DNA of 6,229 nt from Propionibacteriales bacterium (GCA_030453285.1 JAKDKP010000154.1:1-6229), one strand, 5' to 3'. Counted from the first letter of the stretch, positions 1 through 6,097 are shown. The notes: a model not told the origin generated them from the sequence alone. Numbers and translations are program-made.

Positions 1-1
1 C

Positions 2-790
2 CAGATGCTGGCGGCCGCACGTGTCGCCGAGGGCACCGGCCTCGAGGAGATCTGGTTGTGGGAGGACTGCTTTGCCGCGAGCGGACTGGCACCGGCCGCC
101 GCCATCCTCGGCACCACTGGTGAGCTTCGCGTCGGCATCGGGCTGCTGCCCGGCCCGCTGCGCAATCCGGCCCTCACCGCGATGGAGCTCAACGCGGTGG
201 CGGCGATGTTTCCCGGCAGATTCCTGCCCGGGATGGGCCACGGGGTCCAGGAGTGGATGGCGCAGGCCGGCGTACGGGCCGAGTCACCGCTGACCTTGCT
301 CCGTGAGCAGGTGACCGCGATCAGATCACTCCTGCACGGCGAGGAGGTCACCACGTCGGGCCGGTACGTACACCTTGATCGGGTACGGCTCCGGTTCCCC
401 GCATCGACGGTTCCGCCGCTGCTGGTCGGCGGCCGCGGCCCGAAGACGCTGGCGGTGGCCGGTGCCTGCGCGGACGGCATCATTCTCGACGACGCGGCCC
501 CCGACGGGCTGGCCGATGCCGCCAGGGTGACCCAAGCGGTCGGCCTTGTACGGGAGGCGCACACCGGCGCCGGCCGCGAAGGGGGATTCGAGGTGGTCAC
601 CTTCCTCAGCACGGCCGCCGACGTCACCGCCGGACACCTTGCCGATCAGATCCGAACCTTGGCTTCGGCCGGCGCGACCCGGATCGCCGTGTTCGCCGGC
701 GGAGTCGATGGTCCGCCGGCCTCAGGAGAGGCGATTCTCGCGTTCGTCGACGTCCTGGCCGAGGCCCAGCAGCTCGTACGCGAGGCCTGA
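2..790 (+). CDS. LLM-class flavin/F420-dependent oxidoreductase (5' partial)
   Basis: This looks like a luciferase-like (LLM) oxidoreductase, a cytoplasmic TIM-barrel enzyme using FMN or F420 for redox chemistry. The substrate cannot be told from sequence. The frame is open to the left window edge. Counting from the first Met at nt 5, 261 residues are visible. The family usually has about 280-350 residues and begins with a short beta strand, which is missing here, so the true start is probably upstream and nt 5 is an internal Met. Recognisable blocks are the LWED segment (18-21), RNPALTAMELNAV (53-65), FPGRF followed by GMGHG and EWM (69-85), the PPLLVGGRGPKTL loop (137-149), likely near the cofactor phosphate, and DGIILDD (157-163). 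The stop is TGA at 788-790. The gene converges on rplI with a stem-loop between them. FMN versus F420 cannot be decided; F420 is common in actinobacteria. Confidence 0.85.
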   Translation, partial: QMLAAARVAEGTGLEEIWLWEDCFAASGLAPAAAILGTTGELRVGIGLLPGPLRNPALTAMELNAVAAMFPGRFLPGMGHGVQEWMAQAGVRAESPLTLLREQVTAIRSLLHGEEVTTSGRYVHLDRVRLRFPASTVPPLLVGGRGPKTLAVAGACADGIILDDAAPDGLADAARVTQAVGLVREAHTGAGREGGFEVVTFLSTAADVTAGHLADQIRTLASAGATRIAVFAGGVDGPPASGEAILAFVDVLAEAQQLVREA

Positions 791-834
791 CGTCGGACGC
801 TTCAGCTGACCGAGGTCAGGCCGGGACCGTCGCC

Positions 835-866
835 AAGGCCCGCCGGAGCGAACTCCGACGGGCCTT
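835..866. terminator. Bidirectional stem-loop between convergent genes
   Basis: A 14-bp stem with one mismatch has arms at 835-848 and 853-866 and closes on the four-base loop CGAA. It begins AAGGCCCG and ends CGGGCCTT. It lies 45 bases after the oxidoreductase stop and 40 bases after the rplI stop on the other strand, so it can serve both transcripts. The plus-strand side continues GAGTGTCTCT, with only a few U residues, and the minus-strand side has no U-tract. That is common for intrinsic terminators in GC-rich actinobacteria. A smaller palindrome (CTGACC-GA-GGTCAG, 806-819) sits just before it and may add to the structure. Confidence 0.75.
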
Positions 867-905
867 GAGTGTCTCTGCGTGAGCACTCGGCTCACGGTCT
901 CCGCA

Positions 906-1355
906 TCACTGCGCGGCGACGACCTCCACACCGAAGTGTGCGGTGACGGCCTCGTGCAGCACGATGCCGACCGTGTGGGTGCCGACGGTCTTGATCGGCT
1001 TGCCGATCTCGACAGTGCGCTTGTCGACGTTCGGGCCGCCGGCCTTCTTGACCGCCGAGGCGATCAGGGCGGGGGTGACGGCGCCGAACAGCTTGCCGTT
1101 CTCGCCGGCGTTGACCGGAAGTTCGACCTTCAGGCCTTCGAGCTGGTCGCGGACCTCCTTGGCGTGGTCCAAGTCGTGGATCTCGCGTGCATCGCGGCTG
1201 CGCTTGATGCCCTCGATCTGCGACTCTCCGCCCCGGGTCCACCGCATGGCGAATCCGTTGGGGAGCAGGAAGTTCCGGCCATAGCCGTCCTTGACGTCGA
1301 CGACATCGCCGGCGACACCGAGCTTTTCGACCTCAGCGGTCAGAATGAGCTTCAT
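906..1355 (-). CDS. rplI: 50S ribosomal protein L9
   Basis: L9 is a two-domain protein of the large ribosomal subunit that binds 23S rRNA near the base of the L1 stalk and helps maintain reading frame. The 149-residue length is normal. The N-terminal rRNA-binding domain has the classic start MKLILTAEVEKLG, then the Gly-rich turn and the DGYGRNFLLPNGFA block (about residues 23-36). A charged connecting helix spans roughly 45-75, and the C-terminal domain contains the GKLFGAVT block (about 86-93) and ends VVAAQ. The start is ATG at 1353-1355, with AAAGGA at 1367-1372 as the ribosome-binding site, 11 bases away. Only 18 bases separate it from the rpsR stop, so it is the last gene of the rpsF-ssb-rpsR-rplI operon. 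The stop TGA (906-908) is followed by the shared stem-loop. dnaB, which follows rplI in some bacteria, is not here. Confidence 0.97.
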   Translation of the reverse strand: MKLILTAEVEKLGVAGDVVDVKDGYGRNFLLPNGFAMRWTRGGESQIEGIKRSRDAREIHDLDHAKEVRDQLEGLKVELPVNAGENGKLFGAVTPALIASAVKKAGGPNVDKRTVEIGKPIKTVGTHTVGIVLHEAVTAHFGVEVVAAQ

Positions 1356-1373
1356 GATGGATGGTGTCCTTTC

Positions 1374-1607
1374 TCAGCGCGCGGTCGACGCGTAGGGCAG
1401 CAGGGCCATCTCGCGAGCATTCTTGATCGCGGTGGCGACCCGACGCTGCTCCTGGACCGACAGTCCGGTGACGCGGCGGGCACGGATCTTGCCGCGCTCG
1501 GAGATGAACTTCCGCAGCATCGGAATGTCCTTGTAGTCGATGATGCCGACACGGGTCGACTTCATCGGAGCAATCTTCTTCTTGGGCTTGCGTGCAGGTG
1601 CGGCCAT
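1374..1607 (-). CDS. rpsR: 30S ribosomal protein S18, cysteine-free form
   Basis: S18 is a small-subunit protein that pairs with S6 and binds 16S rRNA on the 30S platform. The 77-residue product has a basic N-terminus (RKPKKK), then [26 protein letters not shown] (about 23-48), the [15 protein letters not shown] helix and the ending MALLPY. These are all S18 signatures. It has no cysteine, so it lacks the zinc-ribbon CxxC motifs of the zinc-binding S18 type and corresponds to the zinc-independent (C-minus) type. The start ATG (1605-1607) has a good Shine-Dalgarno, AAGGAG at 1617-1622, spaced 9 bases. It lies 134 bases after ssb and 18 bases before rplI. In Mycobacterium tuberculosis the copy at this locus is, from memory, the zinc-type rpsR1, so the form found here is worth noting. 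Confidence 0.97.
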   Translation of the reverse strand: MAAPARKPKKKIAPMKSTRVGIIDYKDIPMLRKFISERGKIRARRVTGLSVQEQRRVATAIKNAREMALLPYASTAR

Positions 1608-1629
1608 TGTGGTGCTCTCCTTCCAGAGC

Positions 1630-1643
1630 CCGACCGAAGTCGG
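1630..1643. other. Small hairpin in the ssb-rpsR gap
   Basis: A perfect 5-bp stem (CCGAC / GTCGG) closes on the loop CGAA. It lies 22 bases upstream of the rpsR start, next to its ribosome-binding site, in a 134-base spacer (1608-1741) that is long for this operon. No clear promoter was seen in the spacer. The hairpin could affect rpsR translation, be a processing site, or be chance. Confidence 0.3.
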
Positions 1644-1741
1644 AATGTGCCTGGCCCCCGGGAGGGGACTGTGAGTGTGGGATTCAGTTGTGGGATCCCG
1701 GCCCGTCGATCAGGTGTCGATCGATGGAGCCGAGGGGCCGA

Positions 1742-2317
1742 TCAGAACGGGGGCTCGTCGCTCTGCGGGGTGGCCCACGGATCGTTGCCGCCCCGATTGC
1801 CACCACCGCCATTGCCTCCGCCAGCGTTGCCACCGCTCCATGGATCGTCGCCGCCGCGGTTGCCGCCACCGGCATTGCCGGAGTTGCCGCCACCAGCGTT
1901 TCCGCCGGAGTAGCCACCACCGCCGCCACCGGAGTAGCCACCACCGCCACCACCGGAGGCCTTGGTGACCTTCGCCGTGGCGTACTTCAGGGCCGGGCCG
2001 ACCTCATCGACGTCCACCTCGAAGACGGTGCGCCGCTCACCCTCGCGGGTCTCGTACGAGCGCGACTTGAGCCGCCCCTGGACGATGACGCGCATGCCCT
2101 TCTGGAGCGACTCGGCCACGTTCTCGGCAGCCTGCCGCCAGACGGCACAGTTGAGGAACATGGCCTCGCCGTCCTTCCACTCATTGGTCTGACGGTCGAA
2201 CTGCCGTGGCGTGGACGCCACGGTGAAGTTCGCCACGGCCGCACCCGAGGGGGTGAACCGCAGCTCGGGATCGGCCGTCAGGTTGCCGACGAGGGTGATG
2301 ACTGTTTCGCCTGCCAT
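1742..2317 (-). CDS. ssb: Single-stranded DNA-binding protein
   Basis: SSB coats single-stranded DNA in replication, recombination and repair, and recruits partner proteins through its C-terminal tip. The 191-residue product has an N-terminal OB-fold (about 1-113), including [17 protein letters not shown] and the [20 protein letters not shown] region, with tryptophans at 48 and 60 that fit the DNA-stacking positions. A long Gly/Asn-rich disordered linker follows (about 119-180), built from repeats: two GGYSG blocks, several NAGGGN blocks and two NRGG(D/N)DPW blocks. The protein ends in the acidic-aromatic tip DEPPF (187-191), so it is intact. The start ATG (2315-2317) has GGAGGA at 2322-2327, spaced 4 bases. 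It is the second gene of the operon, 114 bases after rpsF; nothing notable was seen in that gap. A mid-length SSB with this linker is typical of the main actinobacterial SSB. Confidence 0.97.
   Translation of the reverse strand: MAGETVITLVGNLTADPELRFTPSGAAVANFTVASTPRQFDRQTNEWKDGEAMFLNCAVWRQAAENVAESLQKGMRVIVQGRLKSRSYETREGERRTVFEVDVDEVGPALKYATAKVTKASGGGGGGYSGGGGGGYSGGNAGGGNSGNAGGGNRGGDDPWSGGNAGGGNGGGGNRGGNDPWATPQSDEPPF
1905..1958. repeat. 24-bp tandem repeat in the ssb linker
   Basis: Two adjacent 24-bp units (1905-1928 and 1929-1952) differ at one base and are followed by the start of a third. They encode the two Gly-rich blocks containing Tyr-Ser in the disordered SSB linker. Low-complexity Gly and Asn codons continue to about 1780. 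The likely origin is slippage in a flexible linker. Confidence 0.8.
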
Positions 2318-2431
2318 GTCTTCCTCCGCTGTGTGTGGTGTGCCTTGGCGATGATGCCGTACGCCGCCGACAAGCTGGTCCGCGAATCCCTCCCGGACGC
2401 GCTGCGCAGGCCGGTCGACGCTCAGAACGGC

Positions 2432-2860
2432 TCAGCGAGCCTCGGGACGCGCTTCCGGGCGAGCCTCAGGACGCGCTTCGGGGCGAGCCTCAGGACGCGG
2501 TTCGGGGCGAGCCTCAGGAGCCTTGGCCTTGGACGCCTTGGCGCGCGCTTCGGCCTTGCGGCGCTCGATCCGGCGCTCATCGGGACGGATCACCTTGGTG
2601 CGCACGATGGCTTCGTTGATCGTCATGAGCCGCTCGAGTTCCTTGACGTCGGCCGGCTCGGCGGTCAGATCCACGACGGCATAGATGCCTTCGGGCTTCT
2701 TGTTGATCTCGTAGGCGAGGCGACGGCGACCCCAGATGTCGATGTTGTCGACGGTGCCACCACCCTTGGTGATCACGGCGAGATGCTGGTCCAGTGTGGG
2801 CTGCACCTGGCGATCGTCGACGTCGGGATCAATGATGACCATGACTTCGTACTTACGCAT
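2432..2860 (-). CDS. rpsF: 30S ribosomal protein S6 with repetitive C-terminal tail
   Basis: S6 binds S18 and 16S rRNA on the 30S platform. From ATG at 2858-2860 the product has 142 residues. Residues 1 to about 95 form the ferredoxin-like S6 domain: [13 protein letters not shown] at the start, then [25 protein letters not shown] (about 41-65) and the [17 protein letters not shown] end. A highly charged extension of about 47 residues follows. It has an Arg/Lys/Ala-rich stretch (96-113), then repeated Arg-Pro-Glu-Ala (115-142), encoded by a 24-bp tandem repeat. Many bacterial S6 proteins stop near residue 95-100, although extended forms exist. An in-frame ATG at 2894-2896 would add 12 residues, but the conserved N-terminus begins at MRKYEV and the strong ribosome-binding site serves the 2858 start. 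It is the first gene of the operon; a promoter and a structured leader lie upstream. Confidence 0.96.
   Translation of the reverse strand: MRKYEVMVIIDPDVDDRQVQPTLDQHLAVITKGGGTVDNIDIWGRRRLAYEINKKPEGIYAVVDLTAEPADVKELERLMTINEAIVRTKVIRPDERRIERRKAEARAKASKAKAPEARPEPRPEARPEARPEARPEARPEAR
2435..2518. repeat. 24-bp tandem repeat at the 3' end of rpsF
   Basis: Three full 24-bp units start at 2435, 2459 and 2483, with a half unit from 2507. Units differ from their neighbour by only one or two bases. Each encodes eight residues, two rounds of Pro-Glu-Ala-Arg; one unit carries a GCG to CCG change that gives Pro-Glu-Pro-Arg. The array ends exactly at the rpsF stop codon. Near-identity at the DNA level, including third codon positions, points to recent expansion by slippage or unequal crossing-over, so copy number may vary between strains. 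Confidence 0.92.
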
Positions 2861-2944
2861 ACGCAACTCCACCTCCTCTGGTCTCTTGGCGGCCATGGGA
2901 CGTCCCCATGACAGGAGGGCGAATGCTCGGTCCGGATGGACCGA
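2861..2944 (-). promoter_or_regulatory. rpsF 5' leader with two hairpins, possible S6:S18 autoregulatory element
   Basis: The leader holds two perfect small stem-loops. The first in transcript order is a 7-bp stem (arms 2938-2944 and 2927-2933) with a 4-base loop. The second is a 6-bp stem, CATGGG/CCCATG (2894-2899 and 2905-2910), with a 5-base loop. Established knowledge: in several bacterial phyla the rpsF leader contains a structure that binds the S6:S18 complex through a CCG-containing element and represses translation. Here CCG occurs beside the first stem (in the minus-strand string TCCGGACCGA). Assigning this leader to that class is inference; the two hairpins are directly visible. Confidence 0.45.
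2867..2876 (-). promoter_or_regulatory. Ribosome-binding site of rpsF, decides the start
   Basis: On the minus strand GGAGGT (2871-2876) lies 10 bases before the ATG at 2858-2860, and a second GGAG (2867-2870) lies 6 bases before it. No such motif precedes the alternative in-frame ATG at 2894-2896, so the downstream start is preferred. Confidence 0.8.
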
Positions 2945-2950
2945 CGCCCC

Positions 2951-2956
2951 ACACTA
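2951..2956 (-). promoter_or_regulatory. Candidate -10 element for the rpsF operon
   Basis: TAGTGT on the minus strand fits the TANNNT form of actinobacterial sigma-A -10 elements. It would place the transcript start near 2944, right at the first leader hairpin. The best -35 candidate (TTCCCA, 18 bases upstream) is weak. Position relative to the operon is the main support. Confidence 0.35.
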
Positions 2957-3049
2957 CAAGCAGTCGGCCGTACGTGGGAAATCTCCGACCCCTGCCCTCA
3001 TCGGCGCCCGGAGCGACCTTGCCGGAGCGAGCACCTCCCTTGTCGCGGC

Positions 3050-3058
3050 TGCTAGCTT
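3050..3058 (+). promoter_or_regulatory. Candidate extended -10 element for the membrane protein gene
   Basis: TGC-TAGCTT has the TGN extension directly before a TANNNT hexamer. Transcription would start near 3065, leaving a leader of about 33 bases before the GTG at 3098. No good -35 element was found, which an extended -10 promoter can tolerate. The call is tentative. Confidence 0.3.
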
Positions 3059-3085
3059 CGCCTGCGTGAGGAATGGTCCGCCGTT

Positions 3086-3090
3086 GAGGG
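3086..3090 (+). promoter_or_regulatory. Ribosome-binding site supporting the GTG start at 3098
   Basis: GAGGG lies 7 bases before GTG 3098-3100. The alternative ATG at 3134 has only a distant GTGGGG, 14 bases away. The longer form is therefore preferred, though the 12 extra residues are not strongly conserved-looking. Confidence 0.55.
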
Positions 3091-3097
3091 ATGCGGG

Positions 3098-4813
3098 GTG
3101 AGTGCTCCCGGGCGTGGGGCCCACCGCACGACCATGCCGTGGCGCAATCCGTACCCGCTGATCGTCCTTGCCCTGCTCATCTGTGTGGCCGTCCTCACCG
3201 TGCCGGCACCGCTGGCCAACGACATCCGGTACGAGATCGGCACCCACGCGGTGTCGCAGTTCGGCGTCGCCCAGACGTTCAGTCATCGTCCCCTGATGCA
3301 CCGCTTCATCATGGAACTGTTCTTTGCGCCGTCGTACGCGCTGTCGAGCGACCGGATCGGCTTCGAGATCGTGATGCGGGTGCTGGCCATCGTCTTCTCC
3401 GGCCTGGCCGGCGCGGCCCTGTGGTACGGGATGCGGCGCCGGCTCCCCCGCCTGGCCTCACCGATCAGTGTTGCCGCAGTGGCCGGCTTGCTGCTGCCCA
3501 GCTCCGGTGTCGCCTGGGAGCCGGACTGGGTCGCGGTGGTCCTGACCGTGGCGGGAGTCGGGCTGTGCTTCCTTCCCCGCCCGATCGGCCCCATCGCCGG
3601 CGGCATCGTCTTCGCTGTCGCGGCGGTGCTGAAGTTCGTCACCTTGCCGATCGCACTGATCGGGCTCCTGGCGGTCCTGCTGCTCGAGGAACGCCCCTGG
3701 CTCGGCACCTGGCCCAGGACGTTGCGTGAGGTGCCGGACGCCCTGCGGCGACTTGACCGCACCGACCTGCTGCTGCGCCCGGTGATCATCGCCACCCTGG
3801 CCGCCATCGTGACCGGCATCGTCTGGTTGATCCTGCTGGTCACCGTGTGGCCGTGGGAGATCACCTGGCTGCTGGACGCCTCCAAAATGCAGCCCGTGCG
3901 CCCCCTCGGCCCCAAGACCGCGCTCAGCTTCGAGCTGCTCGGCAACTCGATGATCATGTGGCCGGCCATCGCCCTCGTCCCGGCGGCCCTGGTCGGTGCC
4001 ACCAGGATCGAGAAGGCGGTGGTGATCGGCTCACTGGTGCTGGCGTGGATCCCGATGCAGTTGCAGAACCAGTTCTTTCCCTACCATCTGGCCGCCTTTC
4101 CGGTGATCGGTTCGGTGGCGTTGGTGCTGGGCGTGCGTCGTGGAGGGCGTTGGCTGGCGGCGTACGCGCTGATTGCTGGCCTCGGCTCGGTGGTTGCGCT
4201 GACCATGATCAGCCCACCGGTTCGGATCGCCTGGGTGTGGGCGTTCATCGCCGCCTGGGTGCTGTACGCCGCCGGCGGCGTGCTGCTCCAGCGCCGGCTG
4301 GTCCGGGCCCGATCGGCGCCGGCGAACCGGCGGCTCTCGGCGCTGGCGACGTTGCTCGGCGTCCTGCTGCTGATTCCAGTGTCGCTGCCAGCGGCGAAGT
4401 GGTCGTTCACCATGGACCCGTCGCGCTACTTCTCCACCAACTACTCCCTCGACGTGAACAAGTCGCTGCTGTCCAGCGGGGCCGCCATCTCCAGCCGCAT
4501 CGGACCGGACACGCCGGTGCTCTACTTCGGCTTCGGTGACCTGGTGTACGCCGTCGGCAACCCGACCTGGTGCAAGTTTCCGACCAACGTCTTCGTGCAG
4601 CGCGGCCAGTGGGAGAAGCCGATCCTGCCGACCGCGACGTACGCCGACAACCTGAAGTGTCTGGACGATCCGCGCAACAAGTACCTCGTGTGGGACTCCG
4701 ACTACGTCACCGAATGGCGCCAGCCGCCGGCAGTGATGGCCATCGTCGAACGCAACTTCGACTGCAGTGAGGCCTTCCAGTACGGGCTGATGACGGTGTG
4801 TCCGAGACGCTGA
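3098..4813 (+). CDS. Multi-pass membrane protein, possible GT-C type glycosyltransferase
   Basis: The 571-residue product is an integral membrane protein with about 11-13 hydrophobic segments. Approximate spans are 19-38, 89-110, 122-136, 143-160, 164-197 (one or two), 228-250, 280-300, 306-322, 332-346, 352-371, 375-397 and 412-430. After the first helix comes a long, probably extracytoplasmic loop with acidic residues (NDIRYE, D42 and E46) and SHRPLMHRF. An acidic residue in the first outer loop, many helices and a QFFPYHLAAFP segment (325-335) resemble GT-C glycosyltransferases using polyprenyl-phosphate sugars, but no family is firmly recognised. Residues 431-571 form a soluble domain, likely outside the membrane, with four cysteines (492, 521, 556, 568) that could form two disulfides. 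The start is GTG 3098. The gene is divergent from rpsF and convergent with the next gene, 28 bases apart. Substrate is unknown; a transporter-like or other envelope role is possible. Confidence 0.85.
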   Translation: MSAPGRGAHRTTMPWRNPYPLIVLALLICVAVLTVPAPLANDIRYEIGTHAVSQFGVAQTFSHRPLMHRFIMELFFAPSYALSSDRIGFEIVMRVLAIVFSGLAGAALWYGMRRRLPRLASPISVAAVAGLLLPSSGVAWEPDWVAVVLTVAGVGLCFLPRPIGPIAGGIVFAVAAVLKFVTLPIALIGLLAVLLLEERPWLGTWPRTLREVPDALRRLDRTDLLLRPVIIATLAAIVTGIVWLILLVTVWPWEITWLLDASKMQPVRPLGPKTALSFELLGNSMIMWPAIALVPAALVGATRIEKAVVIGSLVLAWIPMQLQNQFFPYHLAAFPVIGSVALVLGVRRGGRWLAAYALIAGLGSVVALTMISPPVRIAWVWAFIAAWVLYAAGGVLLQRRLVRARSAPANRRLSALATLLGVLLLIPVSLPAAKWSFTMDPSRYFSTNYSLDVNKSLLSSGAAISSRIGPDTPVLYFGFGDLVYAVGNPTWCKFPTNVFVQRGQWEKPILPTATYADNLKCLDDPRNKYLVWDSDYVTEWRQPPAVMAIVERNFDCSEAFQYGLMTVCPRR

Positions 4814-4830
4814 ACAGCACGAGATCACAT

Positions 4831-4895
4831 GTTGATCATGGTCACCAGGGCTGTTCGGTGTCCACCACCGGGGTCGGACAGTCCCCATGATCAAC
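4831..4895. repeat. 11-bp inverted repeat at the convergent 3' ends
   Basis: GTTGATCATGG (4831-4841) is matched perfectly by its reverse complement at 4885-4895, with 43 bases between. The left arm fills the end of the 28-base gap between the convergent genes and the right arm lies inside the last codons of the Gfo/Idh/MocA gene. Each arm contains the palindrome TGATCA. It could form a long-loop hairpin at the 3' end of either transcript. No conventional terminator with a U-tract was seen in this gap. Confidence 0.35.
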
Positions 4896-6068
4896 GATGG
4901 GCAGTCGCTCGCCGTTGCGGCGGGCCGAATCGAATGCCACGATGCCGGGCAGGTTCATCCGCGCGGCGATCCAGGCGTTCAGCGGCGGGTGTTGGCGATG
5001 CTTGATGGCGCGGACGAAGTCGTCGGCGAGGAAGTGGTGCGCCCCTTCGTGGCCGTTGTGGGCGCCGGCGTACGAACTCGGCAGCCGGGTCCGATCGTGG
5101 ACCGGTGCGCAACCGGATACGAAGCTGTCGCGAAGGGCCGGATCGACGTCGGCCAATGCGTCCTCGGCGTCCTCGTCCGACTGTCCTGAGCCGGTGACGA
5201 ACTGATCACTGATGTCGGCGATCGTGTCGCGGGTGGTAAAGGTCGCCCCCAGTGTGCCTTGCTCCATCACCCCATTGGTGCCGTAGTAGCGGAACCGCGA
5301 CTCGTGTGCCCCTTGATTGGGGTGGCCGACCCGTCGGAACTCGTTGGTGCGCATCACCCCGCCGTCGGCGAGTTCGAACAGGGCGCTCATGTTGGAGAAG
5401 TCGTTGTCGAACATCGACACCTCACGGTCGAAGACGCGGTCGCCACGGTCGTCGACCACGCCGGTGCAGGAGGCCGACACCGCATGGGTTGGCCACGCGC
5501 CGAGCACGCCACCGACCGCGTGGGTCGGATAGAGCATGGGTGGGTACGAGGCGGTCGCCTTCCAGTCGTCACCGCCGGAGTACTGGTAGGCGGAATAGAA
5601 GCCGTTGTCCATGTCATGCACGTAGTCACCCTCGGCATAGAACAACCGGCCAAAGGCGCCCTTGGCCGCCTCCCGGCGGCCCCAGATCACCGCGGGGTTG
5701 TAGTAGCTCGTCTCCCCCATCATGTAGATCAGCCCGGTGCGCTGCACGGCTTCGATGATGGCGGCAATCTCGTCGGCCGAGACCGCCATCGGCACTGCGG
5801 CGTAGACATGCTTGCCGGCCTCCAACGCCTGGACGGTCAGCGGACCGTGGGTCCAGCGTTGGGTGAACAGGCAGACAGCGTCGACGTCGGACGCGAGCAT
5901 CTCCTCGACCGAGTTGTACGTGCCGGCGAAACGGTACCGCTCGACGAGCTTGTCGGCGCGATCGGCGATCACGTCGGTCACCCACACCTGATCCACCTCG
6001 GGATGGATGTGCCAGAGGTCGGCAAAGACCCCGGAGAACTGGCCACAGCCGACGATGCCGATCTTCAC
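4842..6068 (-). CDS. Gfo/Idh/MocA-fold NAD(P)-binding protein, GH109-like
   Basis: The 408-residue product has an N-terminal Rossmann domain: KIGIVGCGQFSG with the GxG of residues 7-9, an Asp after the second strand (D32), and DVDAVCLFT followed by the GKHVYAAVP block (85-93). The C-terminal alpha/beta domain holds YMMGET (115-120), a GDYVHD segment (147-152), YPTH (180-183) and HEGAHHFLADDFVRAI (340-355). Classical family dehydrogenases have EKP with a catalytic Lys at the block ending in P93; here it reads AVP, so that lysine is absent. From memory, NAD-dependent glycosidases of family GH109 have a similar VPxA segment and a catalytic YPTH. A sugar-acting enzyme, perhaps a GH109-like glycosidase, is therefore the best guess. 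The open frame extends 49 codons further upstream, but conserved sequence and an AGGAG site support GTG 6066-6068. No signal peptide is visible. Confidence 0.85.
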   Translation of the reverse strand: MKIGIVGCGQFSGVFADLWHIHPEVDQVWVTDVIADRADKLVERYRFAGTYNSVEEMLASDVDAVCLFTQRWTHGPLTVQALEAGKHVYAAVPMAVSADEIAAIIEAVQRTGLIYMMGETSYYNPAVIWGRREAAKGAFGRLFYAEGDYVHDMDNGFYSAYQYSGGDDWKATASYPPMLYPTHAVGGVLGAWPTHAVSASCTGVVDDRGDRVFDREVSMFDNDFSNMSALFELADGGVMRTNEFRRVGHPNQGAHESRFRYYGTNGVMEQGTLGATFTTRDTIADISDQFVTGSGQSDEDAEDALADVDPALRDSFVSGCAPVHDRTRLPSSYAGAHNGHEGAHHFLADDFVRAIKHRQHPPLNAWIAARMNLPGIVAFDSARRNGERLPIVDHGDCPTPVVDTEQPW

Positions 6069-6074
6069 AACGAA

Positions 6075-6079
6075 CTCCT
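6075..6079 (-). promoter_or_regulatory. Ribosome-binding site that fixes the GTG start at 6068
   Basis: AGGAG on the minus strand lies 6 bases before the GTG at 6066-6068, whose next codons give the KIGIVGCG start of the Rossmann fold. The longer open frame to 6215 codes for a non-conserved-looking, charged stretch and has no such reason to be translated. Confidence 0.8.
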
Positions 6080-6097
6080 GTTCCCGGCGGTGGCCCT

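Noticed and set aside
879..1913. A 344-codon plus-strand open frame opposite rplI, rpsR and part of ssb
   Set aside because: It is antisense to three genes with clear ribosomal/SSB identity, and its Pro/Leu-rich end is the mirror of the Gly-rich SSB linker.
2435..2518. Repeat array considered as a CRISPR or integration site
   Set aside because: The units are directly adjacent, with no spacers, and stay in frame with rpsF, so this is a coding minisatellite.
2861..2896. Longer S6 from the ATG at 2896
   Set aside because: It would place 12 non-conserved residues before MRKYEV, has no ribosome-binding site, and would start inside a leader hairpin.
1592..2911. A 439-codon plus-strand open frame opposite ssb and rpsF
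   Set aside because: It runs antisense to well-recognised genes, and its sequence mirrors their codon bias and repeats. Long antisense open frames are expected in GC-rich DNA. It has no recognisable domain.
4031..4894. A 287-codon minus-strand open frame opposite the membrane protein
   Set aside because: It is rich in Arg, His and Gln, as expected for a shadow of hydrophobic codons, and it overlaps a clear membrane protein and the end of the Gfo/Idh/MocA gene.
3098..6068. An exopolysaccharide or glycan operon made of the membrane protein and the GH109-like gene
   Set aside because: The two genes are convergent, so they are not co-transcribed, and neither function is certain. Adjacency alone does not support a system.
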